Positions 21,465 to 35,402 of a stretch of 64,000 nt of DNA are shown piece after piece. The notes beneath the pieces were generated by a model that was not told the origin of the DNA, made no database searches, and saw only the letters and a program-made list of their open reading frames with translations. Source of the DNA: Rotaria socialis (lineage: Eukaryota; Rotifera; Eurotatoria; Philodinida; Philodinidae); the NCBI GenBank assembly GCA_905331475.1, contig CAJNYU010003040.1, forward strand, positions 84,819 through 148,818, read 5' to 3'. Both the position numbers and the translations under genes were made by a program. Each line of letters opens with the position of its first letter. Position 1 is the stretch's first letter.

Positions 21465-24400
21465 GACTAGACAGAGAAGAAAAGGTCATGAAAAAAAAAA
21501 GATAAGCAATCAATATTTAGCTCTGTTTTATAGTAAATTTAGGGTTTTTGGTTTCGTTCTGAATAGCTGTGCGCTAAGAACAAACCGTTATTGAAAAAGA
21601 AAAGACTTTTCAAGTTAAAAAAAAATGTTTTTGTGTACTCCAAAAAAATGAGTACACTCTAGATTCGGTCAGTGTGTCCGGCCGTCCGGCCGTCCGTTAA
21701 CACGATAACTTTTGAAAGCCTTATCCAATTGTTATGAAATTTTGTACACAGAATGATCTCATCAATATCTCAGTCGAGTTCGAAGATGAACGCAGTCCGT
21801 CAAGAATTTGATGAGTTACGCAAAAAATATCCTACTTTTCTATGTGAATAGTGACCTATTCTATTTTATTATAATTTGTTTCTCAAACGAGCAGATTTAT
21901 CATAATCAAAATAATTCTTCAACTGTCATATACCATTAGATTGGGGATTTCATGGGCTGCAAGATGATGCTAAATTATAAGGGTAAACAAGTTGCTCACA
22001 AGATTCCTCTGTATCAGTGTCGAAAAACTCATATATCTTGATAATGTGCCGGTGTGATATTTGTTTATTTTTCATATGAGTAATACCAATTTTTTCAAAG
22101 TAAATAGAACCCGTCACTTCGGAACAGTCTTTATGAGTTGTATCTTCAATAGTGTATTCGTTCCTCTTTCTAGTTTTGCTGTGCATGATATAAAACATTT
22201 ACGACGAAATAGGAACAGAAAAAAATGGATGTACATTTTTGCTTTTTGAAGTACACATAACAATCGGATGCAAATCCGATGTTTCCGCATTTATTAACTG
22301 CTAAAAGCGAGAAGCATGACAACATACAAAAAATGCACACGCAGCATAAAAAAAATGGCAGACAGTCAAGGTGAATGGCCTTGTTTGATAACGATATAGA
22401 AAATGGCAAGAAAAAAAATTGCAAGCCAGCATATGTATCCTGAAGGACATCTTTCTACTTATCTATCTTTAGAATAATATTATTCGTTTTAATCGTTTAG
22501 TAGGGCACCAATTGTTTCTATTGTACTTTAACCTCACTACTGTATTCCTAGCACGATGAGAGAATGCTGCTATATATAGAATGGCGTTCTTTTGCTAGCT
22601 ATTTCTTCGGCTTATATTGATATGCCAACAATATTTTCTCATCTAGATATTAATATTGATTAATGTAACCTTGCTTTTCATTTTGATCATAATTCATACT
22701 TAATAAGATGATTATTTTAGATTTATTCAAAAAATAGTCAAATATCTAACTTAACTAAAACCATCTAATTGAACATAAATAGAATACAACTTGAGTATGA
22801 TACAAAAAAAATTAAGAACAAATCTTTACCATCATTTTTACCGAAAAAAATCATATTAGCACTCGTCTGACAGAAATTAAATAAATGATATAAGATTTTC
22901 CTATAAGTACGGCAGAAGCATCAATGTGAACCAAATGCGAACGCCAATAAAACAATACTTATCTTGAGCCAATAGACATTCAAACACGTGATACACTCTC
23001 CCATCCAGTTAATACCACAGTTCTTCCATTGCAACTTTGATTACACTCAATAAGCAACAGTAGGAGACTCATGAAGATTCTGAGTACACGGAATCAAACA
23101 CGAAAACTGAATAAATGTTCGCAGTGTGTATTGGTTCCTTCATTTGGTATTCTCTTTATTGACGCTAGTTCTTCCTTGTTTGAAAGTTAGGATTGTCGAA
23201 TTATCTGATTATCTTTTATTAGTGTTCAGTTTGTGCGTGTGGTTCTCCAGTACTGAAAAGCCTAATTTCTTTAATGTTAAAATATTGTAAGGTAAACGGG
23301 AGAAAGAGAGTTAATCTGATGTTGTTTTTTAATAAGATACAATTGTCTTTTGTTGAGTTAGTACTTGTGACCATGATTTCTTGTTTATACTCATTATGAT
23401 AAAGATCTTTGCATTTTTATTCGTGTCTTTCGAGGTACTGATGAGTAGCCAGATAATAAAAAATATATGATTGTTTAAAGTATTTTATAGTAAAAGAAAA
23501 GGTATACCAACCGATAAAAAAGATTCATCTCATAGTAGTCCAGCATTTTTAACAGATGCTCGATAAGTTGAAATCGATATATTTGTGTACTTCTTCGTTT
23601 GGTATTTGGATAAATAGTTAAATGTTGATATAAGCTAGAGCTTGAATAAAAATTACCTTGAAAATATTCTTGTTTGTGAATGAAGTAAATTTTGTCTATG
23701 CAGAATATTTAGTGGATGCTTGTACCGGACAGAGATAAGTTTATCGTCAAGGCATATATTATATATATTTATTTATTTGAGATGTTTTAGTAATCGAGCT
23801 TCATGAATCGATTATTTCCAGACTTTTGGTTGAAAAATAAAGGATTTTCATTGTCTAATAGAATCATAAAAATCGAGTCTTGTCTCACAAGTGAGATTGC
23901 TACGCCAAGCCATGCTATTGTATGTTTTTAATTCATATATTGATTATCTAAACGAACTCTTCATTAATGTCATTAACTTTTACTAGCAAACTTTAATCTT
24001 TGTCAATATACCGAAGAAGCAAGTCCGAATGTTTTCACGATTGAATCAATAGAATATTTGCTCTCTACAAAACATGCCATTTGAAATATATTACTAAGTA
24101 AAAATACCAAGAAAACATCTTTTACCACTAAATGGACAAATAACTTATGAAAAGTGAATCTATTTTTTACTTCGTTGAGAATAAATTCAATATAACTTCG
24201 AGATCGAACAAATTGGCGTGTTTAAAAAAGCCTAAACCAACAAAGTCATTTCTCTGTTTCATCATCTATGATATTAAAAATCCAACTTGTCCAGTTATCT
24301 TCATAGGATTTTTATCTATTGAAGCGTATTCCTTCACGTTAGAACTAGAATTTCTAGATTTTATTTTATAGCATTTATTGATATAATAATTAGATTATAA

Positions 24401-26785
24401 TGTAATTCTGTAATCTTGTAGCGTATAACCTATCCTCAAAGTTCCTGATAGATTGATTCTGATTCGTATTCATCATTTGCATGGGTATTACAGGCGAACA
24501 AACTTTGTAACATATATTTTTTTTAAATTCATTCTGATGCCTATAATAAATGTGTTCTAGCTGGAGTTCATGAATTTATCTTTTACTGATGATATATTTT
24601 ATGCACAGTTTTATTGGCGTCGTTTCATATTCTTCATTGTATAGTTCTGATCTAACTGCGTCTCAAAACTTCATGATACTACACAAGACACTGTTTGTTA
24701 GTCAGGTAAAATTGCAGTTTTTCACTCCAACAAACAGCTTTTAGATAAGAAGCACAAAACTTTTCGCTGTGCAAGGATTGTTTATTTAATGATTGTGTAA
24801 TGCTGTATTTGACAAATGATAAGAAAATTATTTTTCTTTTATCGTCATGATTCAACTTGGTGAGTTGATGTTAGAGTAAACTTCATTGTTTAATAGATAG
24901 CTGTTAATATAAATGATAATACATGGTGTTTATTAGATGCACAGCAGACGAATTTCCTTGTCTTGAACGAGAAATACCATTCTTACTACGTTCGATTTTG
25001 ACTATCGAGACTTGTCACATGTCTAATTCAAGTTTCAAGTATGTACTGTTTGAAATGATACACAGTGAAAAATAATCAAAGAAAAAAACGGGAGGAAACG
25101 TATTCATCAAAATATGGAAAGCTACCTTGCCCACGAAGAATGCTTTCATAGCTGACAACGATACATTCTGCATTTGAAGGAACACGTTTTCTACCGTTCC
25201 ATTATAACCATTGAAATGATTGATTATCCGTTCTTTTTTGGAAAGGTAAGCATAGGATTCCATCAAAATCAGATCGCTTTCTTTGACGTTTTCTGGAGAA
25301 AAACCCTAAGGATGAATTCTTCTAGCTGATGAAGGCATTCTAGGTGATTCGAAATCATGGTTAGAAAGAAAAGAATGATTTTGATTCTTGAAGAAAAAAT
25401 ACGCCAGCACTTTAGATCGATTTCGCATCTCTTCAACGATCATGTATTGATCAATGCACTACCCAATTTAGTGTATCATGAAAGAATTCAATTTTTACCG
25501 TTAGTGCGAACTTATGCATAAGGATATAAGGCTAAAAGTAAAACAACTCTAGTTAATTCAAACTGATATAATTTTTGCAGATCGTTTTCAATAAAATCGT
25601 AGGTCTCAGCTTTACTGCTGTATAACACATAAAAACAACGTTTTTTTCTTCTTTTACAGTTAGTTTTATTACCATCTGTCACTTGTTTTATCAACTTTAA
25701 TGTATCGTCTATTTCGGCTTTGAATTCTGATATCGATTCTATAAATATTCTTCTGTGATTCATTTTGCTCGAGAGTGTAGGATGATTCAAGGTTGTAGTG
25801 AGAAGTTGATTCTTCAGTTATCGCTGATTACTTAAATTATTAATTAAGACTTCTCTTATATAAGGACTATTGGAACTGAGACTGAAAAAGTCCTCAGTTT
25901 ATGAAGTTGGTCACTATTGGTAGACTTTAAATTTCTTTTTTTTTAAATGATGCGAATTCATTTGTAATCACTTTTCAGTAGTATAAAATAACCTTTTTCT
26001 TCTGCTCTGCAGTAATTTATTGATTCAAACAATCATCCATTTTTTAAAAATAATTTTGAATAGTGAGTTGAACAAAAATGTTTGAGTCAAGGTAAATGTC
26101 TGTAAGCTTGGATTCAATGTCATTTATAGTTTGATGAAGTTTAAGATATTTTGTATCAACAAGTCCTTTTTTTGCAGCTTCTTTATTAACTATTTCTTAT
26201 CCATAATCTATTAAATATTCATTGTTGCGCGTCAAAATTTTATCTACAGTACCTATTGTTATTTTCTACGAAAATATTTTATTAATACTATTAATGAGTT
26301 CGTTTTTCCCCATCTTCACGTGAGTGGTAGAGCACACGTTACTCACATGATCAAAGTTGTTGTTACTGATGGAGCTGAAAAAACTGCTCACAATTCAGAA
26401 TGAGGAGATATGCTCATAAGTCGAGTTTTTACTGTAACTAATATTTTCTCTCTTAAAAGTCATTGTTGACAATGATTGATGCATGAGACCTCGCTAGATT
26501 CTGTCTAAAAATATACTCATTGGGGATTCACTTGTGTAATTGAGAAATCAACCAAGATAAATCTAAAACTGTAATTTTTGCTAGTAAAAATGCTAATAGA
26601 GGATGGCCTATAAGAAAACTGATTTTAGAAAAGTAAATGCATTATCCTATTGGAAAGAAATAAAACTAATAATAATTTTGAAAATGTGAACTATATCTGA
26701 AACGAATGCTTGTGTTGAACACACTTTATTGGGAGACTGACTTTAGCAATCACATTGAGTTTTCAAATTTTTATTTTACTTATAG
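21465..26785. other. Long gene-poor stretch with repeat debris
   Basis: About 5.3 kb with no intact gene. At about 21670-21850 a GGCCGTCC-type tandem motif starts a block that is GC-richer than its surroundings and looks like the end of a dispersed repeat. Weak minus-strand coding remnants lie at 25015-25790 (separate entry). The 5' exon and promoter of the propeller gene at 26786 should be in the last part but could not be placed. Confidence 0.4.
25015..25790 (-). pseudogene. Possible decayed coding region, unknown
   Basis: Two neighbouring minus-strand frames (25512-25790 and 25015-25266) are not low-complexity and show helical, charged patterning (IDDTLKLIKQVTDGNK; ESYAYLSKKERIINHF). The stretch between them is broken in all three frames and no splice pair restores one frame convincingly. 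Either a dead gene or chance. No family recognised. Confidence 0.22.
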
Positions 26786-29515
26786 TATATTCTATTGTAT
26801 GGCATTGTGTGGTCAAAATTAGTTTTTTTTATTGTTTCTACTATACTATTCTATGAGTTGTTCTCGGCTACAGTAATTCATGATAGTGAATATGAACAAG
26901 TGATTGCTGAACGTTATTTGTTTGCTCCTTTTGTTAATGATTCAACTGGATGGTCTGTGCTTAATAATATCTATTCTGTCTGGCAAGCAATTGCATTGCC
27001 ACAATATCACAGTCAAGCTAGCGCAGGAGTTTGGTTATTGGCACAGAATTTAGATTATGTAACTTTTAACATGTATTGGATGCCTTTAACTAGCAATGGT
27101 ACTTTAATTGTTTTGTCTGAAATAGAGGTAAGAAACAATACTACTTAATTAGCTGTATCGCACGATGAAAATTGTGCCCAAGTTCGTACGACCGCTCTGA
27201 TCGCAGCTAATCAAGTTCAAATCATTTTGTGTGATCTATCAAATGCTACAACTTGTCGAGTTGTACGCACTGTAGTTTTTCCCGCTATAATGATGAATAT
27301 AACGAAAATTAATGCTGGTCTGTTTGTTACAGATCTCGGAATCGATGGCTGGTTGTATATTGCGAGTGATTCTGGCCTTCATGGATTGGATTTATTTACA
27401 TATACAATTTTTCCTTTTCTTAATCAGATTAATAGTTCTGTTTCCTCCTTAGCATGGAGTTCTCGTCGAAAGACAGTATTTGCTGGCACACAGATGAAAC
27501 TCTGGATTCAGAGTTATGACAATATCAGTGACCAATGGCGATTTGAACATGTGAACGGACTTATTGATGCATCAATTACGTCATTAGTCTACAGTGATAT
27601 TCAAGACAAATTATGGATTGGTCAAAATACTGGTATCACTCTACTATCGCCAATTATACTGCCTTCGGGACGTGTGTATTGGTATTTTTCCCGATTAGCC
27701 GGTAAAATATCGAATCCTGGTTCTGACATAGGTCATTTACCATTTGCCAATATAACAACATTGAGCGTTAGCCATTCTACATCATTAGATGGCCGTGTTT
27801 GGTTAGGTGCAATACATGGTCTGATGCGCTTCGATATAAATGCTACAGATATTGATGCTTGGCGTGTGTTCAATAGCCCCCGATATATGCCTAGTCGTCA
27901 ATCGATTGTCAATATTGCATCGTTAGCTGTACTTAGTCAAGACCGTGAAGCACCTGCTAATTTGGGCAGTACTGCCGTAGCTGTAACGAGTCGAGGTCTA
28001 GCGGTCATTCGTTTTGAAATGTGGACACTAGCAAAAAAAGCGAACTATTTTCAAAAATGGTTTGATTCACCCAGTAGATATGTGAAATATGGTCTTGTGT
28101 GCGGTTGTACTATGTCATCGTGGGGTGATATTCGAACTTGTGTGAAAGAACCCTGTGATAGTGATGGTCTCTGGACTGCAATCTATTTAGCCAGTCAAGT
28201 TTTTCGATATGCAACAACACATGATTTACAAGTGAAGAAAGAAGCATGGAAATATTTTGAAACGCTTGAATTACTCAATAAAGTAACAGGTACGAGAAAA
28301 ATCATACGATGAATTTTGTTTTTATCATATCTGAATTTGTATAACGATTTTCGAACAATTTCTATTACAATACAGTGTTTTTCATGTAAAAAAAACGACA
28401 AGTGTTAAATAAAACTAAAATAAATTAATAAGAATATTTTTTCATATGTAGGTATTCCTGGTTATCCTAGTCGTTCGGTAGCGAATCGTACTGATTTTCC
28501 ACCTAGATCTCGTTGGTATCCGTCTCCAATTTATTCTGAAATTCAATTTTATGGTGATAAATCATCAGATGAAATCGTTGGTCATCAATTTGTGCATCCA
28601 TTAGTTCATGATTTACTTGCTGAAAATGATGATGAACGTCAACGTGCCTATATACTTATTGTTAACATTACTACACATATTTTGACTCATGACTGGTATT
28701 TAATTGGTGAAAATCATAATCATACAAGATGGGGAATATGGAATCCAATACAAATCAATAATGATAGTTATTATCAAGAGAGTCGTGGTTTAAATAGTCT
28801 TCAAATCTTTGCTTTCTTATTGCAAACGTATGCTTATACTGGTGATGAACGTTTTCTCGATGGTGTCAATCTTCTTATTCAGTCTTATCAGTACGATATT
28901 AATCTAATTAATCAAAAGATGATTGCTGTTTGCGATAATAATTTCTCTGACGATGAACTCGCCTATTTATCTTATTTCAATCTGTTTTATGCTTTTCAAA
29001 CGATAATTTCATCAACTGTTTTATCTGAAACGCAGAAAAATCGAGCACAAAACATAATCGATCATTTATTACCATTCAAGCGAATTGGCTTGGATCTATC
29101 ACATAAATATAAAGTCATGGAAAAAAGTCCATTCTACAATTTTATCTATTGTTATGTCAGTGAACTAGTTAATCTAACTAGAGAAATAATATTGAACGAA
29201 GATTATCACGCATCATTTGATTGTGATTCATTGTCAATCGATAGTATTTGGTATTTAAGACGATGGCCATTGGATCTTATTGATTGGCCACAATTTAATA
29301 GTGATCTTTTAGATATTTCAATGAATAAACCAGCTTCTCAATGTCAAAATGAATTTCAATCATTGGACTTAATACCGCCCGATGAACGATCTAGTCATAG
29401 ATGGAATTCAGCCATTTATGATGTTGACGATGGAGATTGATTCAATGCGTTAGATTCAAGTAGTTTCTTAATTGGATATTGGGGAATGCGTTATTTTAAT
29501 TTATTAGAATTTTGA
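26786..29515 (+). pseudogene. Beta-propeller (Reg_prop-like) secreted protein gene with two in-frame stops
   Basis: Exons 26786-28289 and 28452-29515 join in phase 1 across a 162-nt GT-AG intron. The first exon opens at an acceptor (TTATAG at 26780-26785) with a hydrophobic segment (KLVFFIVSTILFY), so a start exon lies upstream unseen. The middle has repeated blades such as GWLYIASDSGLHGL, KTVFAGTQMKLW and KLWIGQNTGITLLSP, the 'lWigt..Gl' pattern of two-component-regulator propellers. The second exon is an all-helical region (LNSLQIFAFLLQTYAYTG, DERFLDGVNLL), perhaps a helical toroid. The frame is open for more than 850 codons except for TAA at 27146 and TGA at 29438. After the TGA the same frame continues as FNALDSSSFLIGYWGMRYFN and stops at 29513, so that stop looks secondary. 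No frameshifts seen. It could be a young pseudogene, an allele or a sequence error. Function unknown. Confidence 0.6.
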
Positions 29516-29866
29516 TTTACAGATTATTTTTCATCTAACCGACAATAAATTAACGATTTTATTTGAAATCATTTATTTATGATTTCCATCGTTTGAGAGT
29601 TGCGTAATCTATTGAAGACAATCAATTTTGATCTTAAAAAAGAAAAAAAATTTATTATTATTTGAGATTTATTTATCATATTCGTATTTTTCTTTTCCGT
29701 CTTAAGCAAAAAATTTCACAGTTGAATAAATTTTGAAATAATAATAAAAAGGAATCAAATGATTTTATCTGAATTCAACTTCCATTGATTAGTAGATATT
29801 GAATAGAAATAAGAAGGATTTTCATTTAAACATAGTATAAAATTGAATAGACAAATGTTTTTTTAA
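29516..29866. other. Spacer between convergent genes
   Basis: About 350 bases between the 3' ends of the propeller gene (plus) and the TPR gene (minus). AATAAA-like polyadenylation signals occur on the plus strand near 29544. Nothing else seen. Confidence 0.5.
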
Positions 29867-31799
29867 TCAAATGTTAAGTTTTGTTTTGATACGATTTATA
29901 ATAATTTTAATTTGCAAAACATCTGGATGTTTTGAAGAGAAAAGATTTTGATAGATTTCATTTGCTTTTTGATAATATAAAAATGATTGATTTACATCAT
30001 TTAAATCATAATAAATATTTGCAATATTTTCATAAATAACTGAAATGAGATAATGTTTTAAAGGAAGAATTTCTTTATAAATATCTAATGATTTATTAAA
30101 ATATTCTAAAGATAAATAAAATTTCTTTAAATAATAATAAATTAATCCAATATTATAATATGAAATAGCTTTATCAGAATTTTTGTGTAAACAATAATTA
30201 TCATAGATAAATAAAATATTTTCATAATATTCTAAAGCATTTTCGTATTTATGATCGGATTTATAAATCAAAGCAATATTATTGTATGATTCAATAATGA
30301 ATTGATAATTTTCATTGAAATTTTCTTTTAAAATATTTAAATTCATTTGATAATATTTTAATGATTGTTGAAAATCAATTTTTTTAAAATAAACAAAAGC
30401 AATATTATTATAAATTGATGAAAGCTCTTTAGAATTGTTTAATTGGATTAATTTTTGATAAAATGTTAATGATAAATCATATTGATTTTGTTTTAATGAA
30501 ATATTCGCCAGTGCATTATAATATTCATAAAGATTTTCATTGAAATTTTGAATTAAATAATTAAAGTAAAAGAACGCTTGATCATATTGATTTGAATCAA
30601 TTAAAAAATAACCAAAATGGATTAAATCAAAATTTTCAATTCGTTTTATTGAATTCTTATTTTGATAAATCATATGAATAATGGATATATTATTATCATA
30701 ATATTCAATATTAACTATTTTAAATATTGATCCAATCATAAAAAGAATAATTTGTTCATTTGATGAATAACTTAATAAATTTATATTAGAATAATATTTA
30801 TCTTGATTGAGATTAGAATCAATATCTATTTCAAATAAAATTCCATGAAAATTTTCTGGTATATTTAACTTTTTCAAATGAGAAAATGATGTTTTTCGTA
30901 TTAAATATGTAAATAAAAAATTATTTATTAAAATTTCGTTTCCAATTGAACTTTTTAATGATTCCAATTGTTTTGTTGTTATTAATTGACTTTTATAGAG
31001 ACGAAAATTTTTATTAATAGATTTATTTAATTGAATTTCTTTATAAATATCTTGAAAAAAAAATCTCATTAAAAATAACATTTTAAAAGATTTATTTATA
31101 ATTAATTTGTTAATGATTTTTGATATAAAACAATATCTTGTTAACCACCAAATAGATTTCGATGATAAATATTCTTCATGGAATTCTTTAATAAGCAATA
31201 ATTCTGTTGGATTATTTCTATAATTATTTTCTAGTAAAGTAATTAATTCATTTTTATCATTTAAATTAACTTTTATGTTAATCAAACAATTAAATAATAA
31301 ATCTTCGTCTTTTTTATTTGAATCATTTATTTTAGTTATTGATATAGTTTCATCAATTTTATTTAAAAATCTTTCTTTTTGATCATATAATATTTGACAA
31401 ATGAGTTCATCATAATCATTGACAACACATTTTATCTTGAAAAAAAATGATAGAATTTCTTTTTTTTTAAATAAATCTTACTTTATAAAAAAGTTTAGTC
31501 CATATTTGATGTTTTCGTATGTTTAAAGAAAATACATAAATTGATAAGATTTGTTCTAATTGATGCATACGAGATATAATATGTTGAGCTGATTTTGAAT
31601 TTATTATTAAAACAAGTTTTTCATCATTTGATATTGCTTCAATATAATTTAAAAATTCATTTTCATCAATAAATATTTTAATAAAATTAATTGATGAACG
31701 AAGTTTTTCTTCGAACTTTTTCTTATAATCATTATTGTTTGATGAAGAATCAAACCAAATCAGAGAATATGATTCAATATTTTCTTCTTCCATATTCAT
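29867..31799 (-). CDS. TPR protein with degenerate ADP-ribosyltransferase-like domain
   Basis: Exons 31482-31799 and 29867-31435 flank a 46-nt phase-0 GT-AG intron and encode 628 residues. Residues 1-106 form an alpha/beta domain (SLIWFDSSS, DEKLVLIINSKSAQHII, IYVFSLNIRKHQIW) that I recall as the usual N-terminus of very large rotifer families. Residues about 245-345 follow the layout of an arginine-specific mono-ADP-ribosyltransferase (FRLYKSQLITT; NNFLFTYL; NEQIILFMIGSIFKI), but the expected R, S and second E of the R-S-E triad read K, N/F and I, so activity is doubtful. Residues about 370-628 are six or so tetratricopeptide repeats of the kinesin-light-chain type (YNNIALIYKSDHKYENALEYY, YYNIGLIYYYLKKFYLSLEYF), a protein-binding scaffold. 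Very A/T-rich codons, Asn- and Ile-rich. No signal peptide; probably cytosolic. Confidence 0.83.
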
Positions 31800-34700
31800 T
31801 TATAAATCACAATCTTTTCTTCTTCTTCTTCAATCAATTTTAAAAAATTGAGCAATATTATTTCAGAAAGAAAGAAAAGAAACCTTTTTTTTGTTGTCAG
31901 TTTTACAATGAAACTATTTTTCTTTTATTTTCTAATAGATTAACAACAACATTCATTCAATATTAGATTGTCTATCAAAATAGAAAGCAAGAAAGAAAGA
32001 GAAAAAACATTGTTTACATGAAACAATTTTAATAAAAAAGAATAAAAGAAATGATTAACTTTGATAGATTTTATTATATTGAATTGATCTTCGAAAAATA
32101 GAAAAAAAATTATCATTTTATTAAACTTCTCATTTTGATTAATTAAATATTTTAAGACAAAGGATTAAAATTAGCTTTGAAATTCTTTCCAATGATTATT
32201 TAACGTATATAATAGACGTTTTCTCATTTTCAAATGTGAAAATTATTTTCATTGAGTTATAAGTAAAAAATAAAGAATTAATCGAACTTATTCTACAGAT
32301 GAACTAATCGGTTAAAAACTAAAATATAGAGAGTCGATTATTCAATTTTAAAAACTTAATTAAACTTAATAGAAACGAATTTTCTTACATTAAAGAATAA
32401 ATGGGAAAAAATCTTTTCACTTTCATTCAAAATTGTTTTTTCTATTGTTAAATGAATATTGAAAATGGTTTTCACATCTGCGCTCGCCTATTGATAAAGT
32501 ATACAATGAAAAAACAAAGAAATTTGAAAAATCGATTATACAAAATACTTTATCTTGAATTTTTTTTTCAATTTCTGAAAAAGATAATAAACATTTTATT
32601 TACTTATTTAACTCAATAAAGTAAGAATTGAAAATAGATATTGTCATTCGATAGAACTTTTGAAAAAGAAATAAGCATTAAAATTTGATTCTTTTATATA
32701 ACTTCGATTGAAAACAATGAAGTGTGATTAATTTTAAAAAGCTGAATAGAATATATTCTACCATCTGCTACATATATCTATTGATAAAATCTCTTTTTTG
32801 ACTTCATTGTAGTCTATAACTATAGCTAGTCCATGTATTCTTTTGTATGTGAATAGTCAATTTTGTTATTATATCTTTTAAAAAGAAAAAATTAAAACAA
32901 TCGCTTTTGCTTTTATCATTAAGAATCATTCTCAATAAATCTGAATTGAAAATAAAAGTTGAAAATTTGTTTCAATATTAATTATTATTCATAGATAAAA
33001 CAAGCGAAAATAGACTTTTGATCGCCAAACTAATTAGTGGGAAGTGTGTGATTATCAGTTATTGATAATACGCTTGAGAGAGATTAAATACTTTTTGCAA
33101 ATTTAATTGATGAATTAAAGAAGCTTAAATAATAATAAAAATGATAATCTCATCCATTCGGAATGATCCAATTGGGAAAACAGAAAGCTCCTGGTCGTCC
33201 AAAGAAAGTTTGAACTGCATTATCTAAATAAATAAATCTAGTCAACTATGTAAATATTAAAATTTATAAACAAAGAAACTTTATTTGAGAATAGACAATG
33301 CATTAGAACATTTAGATATTTTTCTATGACCAGTAATACATTTTTCTTTAACTATTTCATTTGTCACAACTCAAAAGACAGTCATAATTAAAACAATCAA
33401 TTTCCGATATTTTCATAAGCATTTCGTTAATGAAATTTATGAAAAGAATTGAAAAAAAAGTAACCTTATTTCATTCAATAATACTTAATACGAATAGGAA
33501 TAAGATGAAGATGAAAATGAAGAATTATGTTTTTAATAGTTTAAAAGACGAAATACAATTATTAGCAAATAAAAATCGAAGATTGTATTTATTATCCATG
33601 CTTAAAAGAAGAAGATTCATCACAAGTAATAAATATATAGAGAATCCATGATTTTTATTTTTCGATTATAACTAATTTCTATTAGAAACTATGTTTGTCG
33701 AAAAGTCCTTGAAAAATAAAAACTATCTATCTAAGAGAAAAACAAGAGGGTTTTGCCCCTTTCATTCATCGATACATACACATATTCTTTTTATTATAAA
33801 AAGCCATTAGTAACTGAAAGAAAAATTAATGATCTTGTTTTTTTACATTTTATATTGTGAATATTCTTTCAATTTCTATTCTTTTCGGTTTAGAATGCAT
33901 TGCAATTAGTACAATATGTGCCTATCATGAAAATCTTATATATGATTTAGAGGCTATCACAAACTATGAAAACTAATAGAAGATGAAAACTACCAAAAGA
34001 ATTTTAAAAGAAGTTATTTAGATCTAGTAGTAGACTAAGAAAGAGTGTATTATTTTTTTTGCACTAGATAAATCTCATCAATATAAGTACTTATAACTAT
34101 ATACCTTACTTCACTTAACTGTTTTTTGTTGTTGGTTAACATCGCTGATAATTTGTGTTATATTTAATATTTATTAAAATAATTGAATATTAGAAGTCAA
34201 TGAAATTACGAAACTGATGGCATATGATTTGTGATGTTTTTTTTCGTCATTTTAAAGTATTAAACAAACATATCTTTCTATATTTATTCTTCAAGAATAT
34301 GTTTCATTCAATGATAGTAATATCTGAGATGTATTGCTTTCGATGAATAGTTTTTAGTTGGATAGTCATTATAATCTAGTGCTCGAATTTTCGAATACGA
34401 TACTTCTTCTATACAATATCATTTTACATTTAATTCTTTTTTTTACAGAATAGAATAGTTTTGAAAAGGACGAATTTTTTTTCGAACATCTGTTTCATTG
34501 TGTAGTTGAATTGTAATGGATTTTATAGACAATAAATTTTGTTGCACTAATAGTTGATGATAAAACACTTCTAATCTGTAGTCTGAAACCGTTATTAATA
34601 TTGTTTGGTTAAAAAGAAATATCGATTCAATTTGTAGATGAAATATTTATTTTTCATGGTGGTTGTCTCAGATAAAAATATTTTGCATGCATATTCTTTT

Positions 34701-35332
34701 CATTGAAATTTGATAAGATCGGCTATATTCAAATTTTATCTAAGAGAATAAAATAAATCAGACCACATGAGCTGAACGTAAAAGTGTATTATTACTCAAC
34801 GTGTTTTTATTTAAGATGCTCCTAAAGAATGTTGTTGATAATATGTTGAGAGAAGCTACTCGCAATAACTGATAGTCAATTATAGCTAAACAAAAGGTAA
34901 AATCGACAAAAATGTTCGAACTTCAAACTCGGCAATACTTTTCTTAGATATGAATTAACTAAAATCGTATCAAATGGCGAATTCATGAAAAAACAAATAG
35001 TCTAATGTTTTTTTCGCACTGAACACATTTTGAAAAAGAATAATTTTCTTACAAAATTCGTGTGCGCAATTCGTAGGCGTCGAATATAAATAATTTTTGA
35101 TAAATAACAAAAAAAAAACTTTCCACCAATGAATAAGATAATTACAAATATGCGCCTGCCGCACTTTTGTATTTAATAAAGTAGAGATAAAAGAAAAATT
35201 TAATGTGAATAGAAAAAAAGACATTATCTATTATTTCGTTTTTAGTGATTAAATGCAGCTGAGATATATTAATTGTTATATGAGAAAGAATACTTATTAT
35301 TTCGACCTTGATAAGAAAAAAACAATCTCGCC
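31800..35332. other. Gene-free AT-rich stretch
   Basis: About 3.5 kb between the divergent starts of the TPR gene and the large-intron gene. The frame at 33430-33651 is Lys/Met-rich low complexity with no motif. No RNA gene or clear repeat found. Confidence 0.5.
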
Positions 35333-35340
35333 TATAAATT
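35333..35340 (+). promoter_or_regulatory. TATA box of the large-intron gene
   Basis: TATAAATT, 63-70 bases before the ATG at 35403. A pyrimidine-rich run ending TTTCCAG at 35400 directly precedes CAATG and could be a trans-splice acceptor. Confidence 0.6.
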
Positions 35341-35402
35341 GAGATGAATTTTTAGCTATATTCACATTTTCTCTCACTTCAATTTCTTTGTCGTTTCCAG
35401 CA

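Noticed and set aside
21670-21850. CCGTCCGG tandem block as a CRISPR-like or regulatory repeat
   Set aside because: Only about three short units, no spacers; more likely the end of a dispersed repeat.
27120-27152. 25-nt intron (GTAAG...TTAG) that would remove the TAA in the propeller gene
   Set aside because: Too short for the spliceosome, and its removal shifts the frame into another stop; the sequence reads better as continuous coding with an in-frame TAA.
33430-33651. 73-codon plus-strand frame
   Set aside because: Lys/Met/Asn low-complexity composition that mirrors the AT-rich DNA; no domain.
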